From assembly GCA_016703325.1 (NCBI GenBank), contig JADJCH010000044.1:1-44212 (forward strand): DNA of 44,212 nucleotides, read 5' to 3'. This document shows, in pieces, positions 16,873-29,165 of this stretch; position 1 is the stretch's first letter, and the number at the start of each line of letters is the position of its first letter. The DNA is from Burkholderiales bacterium (GTDB lineage: Bacteria > Pseudomonadota > Gammaproteobacteria > Burkholderiales > Burkholderiaceae_C). The translations under genes and the position numbers were made by a program. The notes under the pieces were generated by a model that worked only from the letters and a program-made list of their open reading frames with translations, made no database searches and was not told where the DNA came from.

Positions 16873-19800
16873 AACTCTTCACACCATCGACGATGGCGCG
16901 CGCAACTGGGCTGTTGCCGGGCGCGGGCCTTGCCGCGCTGCTGGCGGTGCTGAGTCTGCCCAGCGTGGCCCTGACCTTTGCCGAGGCGCCGCTGTTCCTC
17001 AGCGGCACGGTCAAGCCCAATGTGCTGGTGATCTACGACAACAGCCAGTCGATGGACGGCACCATGGCCGGCCAGGTCATCGCCGGTGACGATGCGTTGA
17101 CCCGCGGCAACATCGCCCGCACGGTGCTGCGCGATACCGTGACCCGCTACCGCAGTGCCTTCAACTGGGGGCTGGAGAGTTTCGAGCTGGTGGGAGCTCC
17201 CCAGCGCTTCTTCACCTACGGCTATTTTTTCGGCTCTGCCGCAGAGGTGGTCTACACCAACGATTGTGTGGCCGGCGTGTCCGCCAGCAACGGCGGGCTG
17301 CGCTGTCTGGTCAATCCTGAGCCGGGCAACGGTTTCGGCTTCCTGACCTATGGGCTCACCGGAGACGATCCGTCGATCAACGACGTGCTCTACATCGGTG
17401 GTGACTTTGGTCCCCAGATGTACGGGCGGGGTGTCCATGGCGGCACCAACTACCATGTGTTCCTCAACCACCAGGCCGCCGCCGGCAACGGCTGGGGGGC
17501 GGCGGACTTCTTCAACGGCTTTGGTGCGCCTTGGGGGTTCACTCCCACCGACGCCGGATTCCTGCCTGAAACACCTCCCCACGAGCGCATGTTCTGGCTG
17601 CGGCGGGCTTGGGGTTACCTGAACAACATCACCGGCGCCGGGGTCATCAATGAGCCGGTGGAGGCCGACGGCAACGGTCATTTCACCGACCTGACGAACC
17701 TGTTGGCTGCCGAGACCGGCGACGCCGTGTCCGCTGAACTGAAGAACGCGGCGGTCTTTACCCCACTGGCCGGCAGCCTGGCGACGGCGCAGACCTACTT
17801 TGCCAACAACCATGCGAGCCTCGCCTCGCCGATCGCAGCGAGTTGTCAGCGCAACTTCGTCTTGCTGGCCACCGACGGCAACCCCACCGGCAAAACCGAC
17901 GGCAGCATGTACACCCTGGCCGAGCAGGCCAACAGCTTCGATGCCGGCACGTCCACCTGGACCTTCTCGACCGCGGCCAACCATGTCTTTGACGAGATCA
18001 CCGGGCTGCGCAACACCACGGTGAGCAACAACGCCAGCATCAACGGCAGCTATGACGTGCAGACCTACGTCATCGGCCTGGGCGACACCGTTGCCAACGC
18101 CAGCTCGATCGCCACCTTGAACCGCATGGCCTCACTGGGAGGCACCACGCAGGCCATGCTGGCCGGTGACGCGGCCAGCCTGGCCACGGCCTTCGACACC
18201 ATCAGCCGCGACATCATCGCCCGCTCCAGTGCAGCGGCCACGGTGACGCTCAATGCCGGCTCCTGGAGCAGCGGGACCCAGGTCTACCAGGCACGGTTCA
18301 ATTCCGGCGACTGGTCCGGGCAGTTGCTGGCCTATGCCATGGCCGCAGACGGATCGCTCTCCGCACTGCCGACCTGGGATGCCTCGCAGCGGCTGAACCT
18401 GCAGGACTGGGACACGGGTCGGCAGATCCTCACCTCCAAGCCTTCGGCCAGTCTGGGCAGCCGAGGCATCGCATTCCGCTGGCCCGCCGATGCCGCAGCA
18501 CCGACTGCCGCAGAGCTGGATGCGTCGATGATCACTGCGCTCAACACCAGCCTCTCCGGCACTCTGGACGGGCAGGGTGCAGCGCGGCTGAGGTGGTTGC
18601 GCGGCCAGACCACCCGCGAGCAGCGCAACTGTGCCGCCTGTGCCGCGCCGGTGTTCCGCAACCGTCCCATCTCGGTGCTGGGCGACATCATCAACTCCGC
18701 GCCGATCTATGTCAGCGGCGGTGGGCGCTACCTGCGCGAAGGCATCGAGAGCGTGTCCTACAGCAGCTGGAAGGCCTCCCGGATGGCCAAGACACCGCTG
18801 GTGTTCGCGGGCGCCAACGACGGCATGCTGCATGCCTTCAACGCCAGCACGGGCGATGAGGTCTTCGCCTACGTTCCGTCTGCCGCAGCAACCCGCCTGA
18901 GTGCCCTGACCGACCCGACCTACAGCCACCGCTACACGGTGGACGGCTCACCGGCGGCCGCCGATGCCTTCTACGGCGGCGCCTGGCACACCCTGCTGGT
19001 CAGCGGCATGGGCGCTGGTGCCAAGGGTCTGTTTGCGCTGGACGTCAGCGACCCCGATCACCTCACCGAGGCCGATGCCGCTTCCGTGGTGCGCTGGGAA
19101 ATCGGTGGCGGCGATGCCGATGTCGGCCACATCCTGGCTCAGCCGGTGGTGGCGAAATTGAAGAACGGTCGCTGGGTGGCCATCGTGGGCAACGGCTACA
19201 ACAGCAGCAATGCCCGTGCGGTGCTGTTGCTGGTGGATCTGGAGACGGGCGCCATCACCCGCATCGACACCCTGTCGGGCAGTGCAGGTGCACCCAACGG
19301 CCTGTCGGCCGTGGTGGCGGTGAGCTCGTCCAACAACGGCGTGGCCGACACCGTCTACGCCGGTGACCTGGCCGGTCAGGTGTGGAAGTTCGATCTCTCT
19401 TCCGCAACGGCGGCAGGTTGGGGCGTGGCCTACGGCAGCGCGGCCAGTCCGCAGCCCCTGTTCACCGCCGCTGCGGGACAGGCGATCACCGCCCGGCTGG
19501 ATGTGACGGCCCACCCGCAGGGCGGATGGATGCTGGTCTTCGGCAGCGGGCGCTACCTGGACGTGGCCGATACCGCAGCCGGATCGTCACAGGCGCTCTA
19601 CGGCATCTGGGACAACGGCAGTGTGGTGCCCACGGGCAGCCTGGTCGACCAGAGCGTGCTGGGCCAGGCGACGGCGGACGGGCGAACCTGGCGCTTCACA
19701 AGCCATGTGGTGGGCGCGCCGTCGCAGACCAGCTACACCGGGGACTCGGCGCTGACCCGGGCCAGCTACCTGGCCACCAAACGAGGCTGGAAGCTGACCC

Positions 19801-20201
19801 TGCCCAGCAGCGGGGAACGCATCGTGGCGCAGGCTTCGATCCGCTACGGCAAGGCCATCGTCTCCACCCTCATTCCCAACACGGCGCTGTGCAGCTTCGG
19901 TGGCGATGGCTGGGTGCTGGAGGTGGACGCCATCACCGGCAACCGACCCGATGCGCCTGCGCTGGACAGCAACGCCGACAACCTGGTGACTACCTCCGAT
20001 CTGCTGAGTTACGACGGCGGCAACGCCTACGCCTCCGGGGTGCGCATCAACGCCATTCCCGCGGCCCCCGGATTCGTGCGCACACAAAACCGCAGCCTGG
20101 ACGACAAGCTGGTCAACACCTCCAACGGCACGGTCGTGCGGGTGCGTGAGGCCGGCAACGCAGCCACTTCGCGACGCACCAGCTGGGAGCAGCTGCAATG
20201 A
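16869..20201 (+). CDS. pilY1: type IV pilus tip protein / adhesin PilY1
   Basis: 1110 residues. A signal peptide (about 1-36) is followed by a VWA-like domain with metal-site residues D57-N-S59-Q-S61, a large middle part, and the conserved C-terminal PilY1 beta-propeller (AGANDGMLHAFNASTGDEVFAYVPS; GLFALDVSDP; GNGYNSSNARAVL). Near the end D1033-x-N1035-x-D1037...D1044 matches the EF-hand-like calcium loop that in Pseudomonas PilY1 controls pilus retraction. I see no RGD motif. It sits on the pilus tip with the minor pilins and is needed for pilus formation, adhesion or surface sensing in studied species. It overlaps pilX and the next gene by ATGA. Confidence 0.95.
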   Translation: MKLFTPSTMARATGLLPGAGLAALLAVLSLPSVALTFAEAPLFLSGTVKPNVLVIYDNSQSMDGTMAGQVIAGDDALTRGNIARTVLRDTVTRYRSAFNWGLESFELVGAPQRFFTYGYFFGSAAEVVYTNDCVAGVSASNGGLRCLVNPEPGNGFGFLTYGLTGDDPSINDVLYIGGDFGPQMYGRGVHGGTNYHVFLNHQAAAGNGWGAADFFNGFGAPWGFTPTDAGFLPETPPHERMFWLRRAWGYLNNITGAGVINEPVEADGNGHFTDLTNLLAAETGDAVSAELKNAAVFTPLAGSLATAQTYFANNHASLASPIAASCQRNFVLLATDGNPTGKTDGSMYTLAEQANSFDAGTSTWTFSTAANHVFDEITGLRNTTVSNNASINGSYDVQTYVIGLGDTVANASSIATLNRMASLGGTTQAMLAGDAASLATAFDTISRDIIARSSAAATVTLNAGSWSSGTQVYQARFNSGDWSGQLLAYAMAADGSLSALPTWDASQRLNLQDWDTGRQILTSKPSASLGSRGIAFRWPADAAAPTAAELDASMITALNTSLSGTLDGQGAARLRWLRGQTTREQRNCAACAAPVFRNRPISVLGDIINSAPIYVSGGGRYLREGIESVSYSSWKASRMAKTPLVFAGANDGMLHAFNASTGDEVFAYVPSAAATRLSALTDPTYSHRYTVDGSPAAADAFYGGAWHTLLVSGMGAGAKGLFALDVSDPDHLTEADAASVVRWEIGGGDADVGHILAQPVVAKLKNGRWVAIVGNGYNSSNARAVLLLVDLETGAITRIDTLSGSAGAPNGLSAVVAVSSSNNGVADTVYAGDLAGQVWKFDLSSATAAGWGVAYGSAASPQPLFTAAAGQAITARLDVTAHPQGGWMLVFGSGRYLDVADTAAGSSQALYGIWDNGSVVPTGSLVDQSVLGQATADGRTWRFTSHVVGAPSQTSYTGDSALTRASYLATKRGWKLTLPSSGERIVAQASIRYGKAIVSTLIPNTALCSFGGDGWVLEVDAITGNRPDAPALDSNADNLVTTSDLLSYDGGNAYASGVRINAIPAAPGFVRTQNRSLDDKLVNTSNGTVVRVREAGNAATSRRTSWEQLQ

Positions 20202-20644
20202 CCTCCAAAACCCACTGCAGTCGGTCCCGCAGGGGCCTGGTACCCCTGCTGGCCGCATCGATGTTCTGTACAACGGCCTGGGCAGCTCAACCGGCGCAGC
20301 CGGTGAGGCAGGCTCCGTCCGGCGCCGCAAGCCCCGGCACATCCGCTGCAGCGAACCTGCGCAGCAGCGAGACCGGTGCGGTGGTGGACCGCCTGGTGCT
20401 GCGCGAGGGCCGCATCGAGGCGGTGGACCCTTCTGCGCATCACATCGTGTTGGCCGGTCGCCGCCTGCATTGGGAGGCCGGCCGGATTCAGCTCTTCACC
20501 TGGCCGGCCCGATCGGCGGCGTCGGTGTCGGACCTGCGCCCCGGGCAGCGCATCCGTTTTGCCCTGGAAGGCAAGGACGGCGAGCGTGCCGACGACAGTG
20601 AACGCCGCCGCATCGTGCTGATCTACCTGGAGTCCCGGCCATGA
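20198..20644 (+). CDS. small exported protein of the pilus operon (PilY2-like position)
   Basis: 148 residues. A basic start is followed by a hydrophobic stretch ending TAWA-AQ, a plausible signal peptide, then a Pro/Ala/Ser-rich linker to about residue 58. A compact domain follows: GRIEAVDPSAHHIVLAGRRL ... DLRPGQRIRFAL ... RRRIVLIYLE. Its pattern of short strands with 'DL.PG..V' resembles DUF5666/OB-like periplasmic domains, but I do not recognise the family firmly. Its place between pilY1 and pilE, with ATGA overlaps on both sides, matches pilY2 of Pseudomonas. A role in pilus biogenesis is therefore inferred from context, not from sequence. Confidence 0.75.
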   Translation: MTSKTHCSRSRRGLVPLLAASMFCTTAWAAQPAQPVRQAPSGAASPGTSAAANLRSSETGAVVDRLVLREGRIEAVDPSAHHIVLAGRRLHWEAGRIQLFTWPARSAASVSDLRPGQRIRFALEGKDGERADDSERRRIVLIYLESRP

Positions 20645-21069
20645 CCGTTGCCTGTTTGCGCCGCCGACCCGGCCAGCGCGGCCTCACCCTGATCGAACTG
20701 ATGGTGGCCCTGGTGATGGTGGCCATCCTGACCGCGGTGGCCCTGCCCAGCTACCGCCAGTATGTGCAGAAGTCGCGCCGGGCCGACGCCACCACCACGC
20801 TGCTGACCCTGGCGCAGGCCATGGAGCGCTGGTACAGCGAGCGCGGCACCTATGCGGGTGCCACCGTCGACTCGGGGGGCCTGATGCCCAGCAGCTCGCC
20901 GCAGGGCTTTTACACCCTGAGCATCACGGCGCAGGATGCCAATGGCTTCAGCATCTCGGCGGCACCGGCCGGGGCCCAGACGGGGGACGCCTGCGGCAGC
21001 TACACCCTTGAAGAGGACGGTTCGCGCTCCCTGTCGGGAGCGACGCTCACCAGCGCTCAGTGCTGGTGA
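20641..21069 (+). CDS. pilE: type IV pilin-like protein PilE
   Basis: 142 residues. The leader ends GQRG, followed by LTLIELMVALVMVAILTAVALPSYRQYV: a canonical type IVa prepilin with Glu at +5. The next part, KSRRADATTTLLTLAQAMERWYSERGTYAGA, is the usual PilE-type minor pilin pattern. A C-terminal DACGSYTLEEDG...SAQCW supplies the two cysteines of the D-loop. Its place at the end of the minor-pilin operon suggests a minor subunit, not the major pilin, which is normally encoded elsewhere. It is the last gene of the plus-strand run and converges on the GNAT gene. Confidence 0.88.
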   Translation: MTVACLRRRPGQRGLTLIELMVALVMVAILTAVALPSYRQYVQKSRRADATTTLLTLAQAMERWYSERGTYAGATVDSGGLMPSSSPQGFYTLSITAQDANGFSISAAPAGAQTGDACGSYTLEEDGSRSLSGATLTSAQCW

Positions 21070-21099
21070 TCCTGCTGCGGTGCGCCTGAGCGGCAGCGT

Positions 21100-21693
21100 T
21101 CAGCGCGGACGCGCCAGCTGCCACTCCAGGTGGGCCCGCACCTCCGGCCACTCGCCGGCGGTCAGGCTGTACATCACGGTGTCGCGCACCGTGCCGTCGC
21201 GGCGCAGGGCGTGGTGGCGGATCACGCCATCCTTCTTCGCACCCAGGCGCTCGATGGCGCGCCGGCTGGCGAAGTTGAAGTTGTCGGTGCGCCAGCCCAC
21301 CAGCTTCGCTCCCAGCGTTTCGAAGGCGTGCTGCATCAGCAGCAGCTTGCAGGTGGTGTTGACGGCACTGCGCTGGCGGCTGGCTGCGTACCAGGTCCAG
21401 CCGATCTCCAGCCGGTCGAGTGCCGGCACGATGTCGTGGCAGCTGGTGCAGCCGATCACCTCACCGCTGCGGCTGTCCAGCACGGCAAACGGCAGCCGCG
21501 ACCCTTCGGCCTGCATCCTCAGCGCCTGCTCGATGTAGGCGCGGGTCTGTTCCGGTTCGGGCACCGAGGTGACCCGGATCCGCCAGAGCTCTCCGTCGGC
21601 GGCCGCCTTGCGCAGACCGTCCTCATGGTCCAGCGTCAGCGGCAGCAGCCGCACCGGGTCGCGCTCCAAGGTGACGGGGCGGACGTCCAGCAT
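21100..21693 (-). CDS. GNAT-family N-acetyltransferase (RimJ/RimL-like)
   Basis: 197 residues. The pattern is that of RimJ/RimL-type acetyltransferases: VRLLPLTLDHEDGLRKAAADGELW at the start, AVLDSRSGEVIGCTSCHDI, then EIGWTWYAASRQRSAVNTTCKLLLMQHAFETLGAKLVGWRTDNFNFASRRAIERLGAKKDGVIRHHALRRDG. The acetyl-CoA loop is Q/R-R-S-A-V-N-T instead of the textbook RGxGxG, as is usual in this subgroup. The substrate is unknown; some relatives modify ribosomal protein N-termini. It starts seven bases after the moxR stop, so both are in one operon. Confidence 0.88.
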   Translation of the reverse strand: MLDVRPVTLERDPVRLLPLTLDHEDGLRKAAADGELWRIRVTSVPEPEQTRAYIEQALRMQAEGSRLPFAVLDSRSGEVIGCTSCHDIVPALDRLEIGWTWYAASRQRSAVNTTCKLLLMQHAFETLGAKLVGWRTDNFNFASRRAIERLGAKKDGVIRHHALRRDGTVRDTVMYSLTAGEWPEVRAHLEWQLARPR

Positions 21694-21700
21694 CGGCTGC

Positions 21701-22555
21701 TCAGCGGTTGCGCGACTGCATGAACACCAGCTTCTCGAACAGCGTCAGGTCCTGCTCATTCTTCAGCAGGGCGCCCACCAGCGGCGGGATGCTGACCTTC
21801 TCGTCGCGACTGTGCAGCGCCTCGGCCGGGATGTCCTCGGCCACCAGCAGCTTGAGCCAGTCCAGCAGCTCGCTGGTGCTGGGCTTCTTCTTCAGGCCCG
21901 GCAGGTTGCGCACGTCGTAGAAGTTCTTCAGCGCCGCGGCCAGCAGTTCCTTCTTGAGCTGCGGGAAGTGCACATCCACGATCTGCTTCATCGTGTCCGC
22001 ATCCGGGAACTTGATGTAGTGGAAGAAGCAGCGGCGCAGGAAGGCGTCCGGCAGCTCCTTCTCGTTGTTCGAAGTGATGAACACCACCGGCCGGTGTTTC
22101 GCCTTGACCAGCTCGCGCGTCTCGTAGACGTAGAACTCCATGCGGTCGAGTTCGCGCAGCAGGTCGTTGGGGAACTCGATGTCGGCCTTGTCGATCTCGT
22201 CGATCAGCAGCGCCACCGGCTGCTCGGCGGTAAAGGCCTGCCAGAGCGTGCCGCGCACGATGTAGTTGCGGATGTCGCGCACCTTCTCGGCGCTGTCGGC
22301 GTCCGAGAGCTGGCTGTCGCGCAGGCGGCTGACCGCGTCGTACTCGTACAGGCCCTGCTGCGCCTTGGTGGTGCTCTTGATGTGCCACTGCAGCAGCGGC
22401 AGGCCCAGCGCAGTGGCAACTTCCTCGGCCAGCATGGTCTTGCCGGTGCCGGGTTCACCCTTGACCAGCAGCGGGCGTTGGAGCGTGATGGCGGCGTTGA
22501 CCGCGAGCATCAGGTCCTGGGTGGCAACGTACTGTTCGGATCCGGTGAACTTCAT
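21701..22555 (-). CDS. MoxR-family AAA+ ATPase
   Basis: 284 residues. Walker A GEPGTGKT at 33-40, Walker B LLIDEIDKAD around 116-125, a sensor 1 segment FITSNNEKELPDAFLRRC, and the typical ...DLTLFEKLVFMQSRNR end. MoxR ATPases act with a CoxE-like VWA protein as a chaperone that inserts cofactors or matures protein complexes. The likely VWA partner is at 11240-12421 on the same strand, separated by the pilus block. A GNAT gene follows directly. The client is unknown. Confidence 0.93.
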   Translation of the reverse strand: MKFTGSEQYVATQDLMLAVNAAITLQRPLLVKGEPGTGKTMLAEEVATALGLPLLQWHIKSTTKAQQGLYEYDAVSRLRDSQLSDADSAEKVRDIRNYIVRGTLWQAFTAEQPVALLIDEIDKADIEFPNDLLRELDRMEFYVYETRELVKAKHRPVVFITSNNEKELPDAFLRRCFFHYIKFPDADTMKQIVDVHFPQLKKELLAAALKNFYDVRNLPGLKKKPSTSELLDWLKLLVAEDIPAEALHSRDEKVSIPPLVGALLKNEQDLTLFEKLVFMQSRNR

Positions 22556-22654
22556 GCGCGGCTGCAGGTGGGGGTGAAGGGATGCGGATCAGTATATCGG
22601 CGCAGCCGGCACCGAATCGGTCCGCGATCTCGGAGCTGCGCAGGCCAGGCTCGG

Positions 22655-23047
22655 TCAACCCAGTGCGGCCAGCCCGTGCCGGGCGCGCGCCCGAGTGCAG
22701 GCCTCGTCGCCCCGGCCCAGCGGCGCGAGCAGGGCGAACTCGCGGCAGGGTCCGGGCCGCCATTCGTGGATGCCGCAACTCGCCCTGAGGCCGACCTGGC
22801 CGACCAGGGCTGCACAGCGGGGCGGCTGGTGGTCGCTGCCGCGCATGCGGGCCGTGTGATCGCTGAGTTCCACCGCCAAACCGTCCGGGACCGAGCCGCC
22901 GCGGCTTTGAAGTTCCTCGCAGGAGAAGTCGACCCTGAAGCTCGCACAGCAGGCGCCGCAGCTCAGACAGGGGTTGTCGGGAACGCTGGCGATCGGTGCG
23001 GGGAGGGGGGCTGGGAGGGGGGCTGGGAGGGGGCGGCCTGCAGTCAT
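22655..23047 (-). CDS. YkgJ-type cysteine-cluster protein
   Basis: 130 residues with the family motif CLSCGACC near residues 27-34, then more cysteines (RCAAL, SCGIHEWRPGPCREF), the expected ligands of a zinc or iron-sulfur cluster. The function of the family is unknown. The N-terminus before the motif is a PLPA repeat generated by a 12-bp tandem repeat. The start at 23047 is the only ATG that includes this segment; Met68 lies past the cysteine cluster. It is 99 bases upstream of moxR on the same strand and divergent from the histidine kinase. Confidence 0.85.
   Translation of the reverse strand: MTAGRPLPAPLPAPLPAPIASVPDNPCLSCGACCASFRVDFSCEELQSRGGSVPDGLAVELSDHTARMRGSDHQPPRCAALVGQVGLRASCGIHEWRPGPCREFALLAPLGRGDEACTRARARHGLAALG
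23001..23033. repeat. 12-bp tandem repeat at the start of the YkgJ-type gene
   Basis: 33 bases with an exact 12-base period (GGGGGCTGGGAG-type unit, 2.75 copies). It codes for PLPA units at the N-terminus and is in frame. Confidence 0.85.
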
Positions 23048-23171
23048 GGCTTGCGGTGTTGCAAGTGAATTCTGACAGCGTTCACCTCTGCCGCGTTGCC
23101 TGGAAACCGACTGGGAACGCCCTGGAAAAGGAGTACGCTGCCGATTTCACAACGACCATCTTCGGCGAGGC

Positions 23172-26782
<3,611 letters not shown>

Positions 26783-26786
<4 letters not shown>

Positions 26787-28699
26787 GCCCGTCGTTGATT
26801 CCCCGCCCAGACGGCGCAGCGAACCCGCCTGCACTTTCCGGGGCCCTGGAGCCGGCGCGGGCGCGCCTGCTCATTGTGGACGACACGCCGCCCAACATCG
26901 ACCTGCTGCGAGCGGTGCTGGCGGAACTGGGTTGCGACCTGTCGGTGGCCACCAGCGGTCAGCGTGCGCTGGACCTGGTGGCGCGTCAGCCGCCCGACCT
27001 GCTGCTGCTGGACGTGATGATGCCGGGCATGGACGGCTTCGAGGTCTGCCGCCGACTCAAGGCCGACGAGGCCACCGCCGGCATCCCGGTGATCTTCGTC
27101 ACCGCCCGGGGGGATGACGTGGCCCAGGGTTTTGCCGTGGGCGGTGCCGACTACATCGCCAAGCCGATCCAGCCCGATGAGGTACGCGCCCGGGTGCGCC
27201 ACCAGCTGGAGCGGCTGACGCTGCTGCGGCAGTTGCGCAGCCTGAACCAGAAGCTGGAGGAGACGGTGCGCGAGCGCACCGCCGAGCTCACCCTGACCAA
27301 CCGGCGCCTGCGTGCGGAGATCAACGAACGCCGTTACATGCAGGACCGGCTGAACTACCTGGCCACGCATGACTTCGTGACGCGGCTGTACAACCGTGGA
27401 GCCCTGGACGGGCATGTCAGCGAACTGCTGGCCCGGGTGCAGCGGCGCGAGGCCCGGGGTGTTTTCCTGCTGCTGGACATCGACCAGTTCCGCCTCGTCA
27501 ACGAAAGCTGCGGCTGCATTGCCGGTGACGAGTTGCTGCGCGAATTCGGCGACCTGATGGCTGCGACGCTGGAGCGCAGCGACTTCCTGGCCCGGCTGGG
27601 GGGCGACAAGTTCGGTGTGGTCTGCGAGGGGCGTGATGCGACGGCCGGTCTGCAGCTGGCCCGGCGGTTGCTGGACCTGTTGCAGGCCCACGAGTTCACC
27701 TGGGATCAGCGCAGCTTCCGGCTGGGCGCCGCCGCCGCGGTGGTGGAGCTGCACGATCAGATCGTGTCCTTCGAGCAACTGATGCTGATGGCCGACGAAG
27801 CGGCCTACCTGGCCAAGAGGGAGGGCAAGGGCACGGTCAAGCTCTACGAGGCGCAGAGCACCCCCGGGCAGGTGCACCGCGAGACGGTCAATTGGGCGCT
27901 GCTGTTGCTGGACGCCATGCGGCTGGACCATTTCCGCGTCTACTTCCAGCGGTTGCAGCCGCTGCGCCCGGAAGCCCCAGGCCAGGAGAAGATGCACATT
28001 GAGGTGCTGGCCCGATTGGTCGATCCGGCGCGCCACCAGCTGGTGATGCCGGCCAGCTTCATCCCGCCGGCCGAACGCTTCCACCTGATCGGCGAGCTCG
28101 ACCGCTGGATGCTGCGGCACGTCGTGGCCCTGCTCGGCCGGCAGCCCCAGCTGCAGGAGCTGCTCGGGCAGGTGTCGCTCAACCTCTCGGCGGTGTCGAT
28201 CCGCGAGCCGGGGCTGGCCGATGAGGTGATCGATCTGCTTGGACAGCATGCCGTGGCGCCGACGCTGCTCAGTTTCGAGATCACCGAAACCGAGGCCATC
28301 GTCAACCTGAAGAGTGCGCGGGACTTCATGCACCGGCTGCGCGCGGTGGGCTGCAGCTTCTCGCTGGACGACTTCGGCAGCGGTTTTGCCTCCTTCGCCT
28401 ACCTGAGGGAGCTGCCCTTTGACACCCTGAAGATCGACGGTGTTTTTGTGCGCGACATGGACGCGGACGAAACCCACTTTGCCATGGTGCGTTCCATGGT
28501 CGAGATGGCCGGCCTGCTGGGCAAGCCGGTGGTGGCCGAGTTCGTTGAACGCGAGGCGGTGGCCGGGCAGCTGCGGCAGCTGGGGGTCGAATGGGCCCAG
28601 GGCTACCTCTACCACCGGCCGGAAGAGCTTACCGCCCAGGCGCTGCAGCGGGAGGCGGCCCTTTTGAGCAGCAGCGTGGTCCCCTCGGCTTCGGCTTGA
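26783..28699 (+). CDS. response regulator with REC-GGDEF-EAL domains
   Basis: 638 residues, no membrane segment. The receiver domain (about 28-145) has LIVDDTPPN and phospho-acceptor Asp77 (LLLLDVMMPGMDG). A coiled coil (about 150-190) leads to a GGDEF-type domain whose signature is GGDKF (273-277), so the usual Glu is Lys and cyclase activity is doubtful. The EAL domain starts with E407-V-L. It keeps NLS, FEITETEA, LDDFGSG, LKIDG and AEFVE (usual AEGVE), so cyclic-di-GMP phosphodiesterase activity is plausible. GGDEF domains without activity often bind GTP as a regulator. The start overlaps the kinase stop (ATGA), which makes the pair a two-component route to cyclic-di-GMP breakdown. Confidence 0.92.
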
Positions 28700-28744
28700 G
28701 GTCGGCAGCGCAGCCGTCGCCGCACTCGGACCGACGCCTGCCGC

Positions 28745-29065
28745 TCAGTGCCGCGGATGATCCAGCGCCGGACCGCTGCCGGGCCGAGGTGGCACTTCAC
28801 GCGCTTCCACATCCACCACACTTTCCTCGGCTGGGCTTCGAGCAGCCGGGGGGGCCCAGGATCGGGCCTTGCCCCAGACCGGATGGCCTGACCAGGGGCC
28901 CTGGAAGCGATGCAGTGTCGGCCACACCGGACGCCGCCCGCGCAACAGGTTCCAGACCAGCCAGACCGCGGCCAGCAGCACGCCGGCCACCAGCAGGCTG
29001 GTCAGAAAGATCGCCGCGGCGATCAGGAAGAGCAGGCGAGCCAGGACGGAGAAGAGGGCAGACAT
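28745..29065 (-). CDS. small membrane protein of unknown function
   Basis: 106 residues. Two hydrophobic stretches (about 5-20 and 22-41) fall close together, so it could be one hairpin or one long helix. A basic segment LLRGRRPVWPTLHRFQGPW follows and the rest is polar, Pro-rich tail, presumably cytoplasmic. Codon use and GC match the neighbours. I do not recognise a family. It follows the HDOD gene after about 100 bases on the same strand and converges on the REC-GGDEF-EAL gene. Confidence 0.6.
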   Translation of the reverse strand: MSALFSVLARLLFLIAAAIFLTSLLVAGVLLAAVWLVWNLLRGRRPVWPTLHRFQGPWSGHPVWGKARSWAPPAARSPAEESVVDVEAREVPPRPGSGPALDHPRH

Positions 29066-29165
29066 CGGTGGATTGGGGCTGAACGAAGAGCAGTGACAGT
29101 CTACGATCCCGGCGCTGCCCGATCGTTCCCCGATCGTTCCCTGCCCGGCCGTCAGCCGGGCACCG

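Noticed and set aside
23050..23065. CTTGC-N6-GCAAG palindrome between the YkgJ-type gene and the kinase
   Set aside because: Five-base arms are expected by chance; no promoter can be placed with it.
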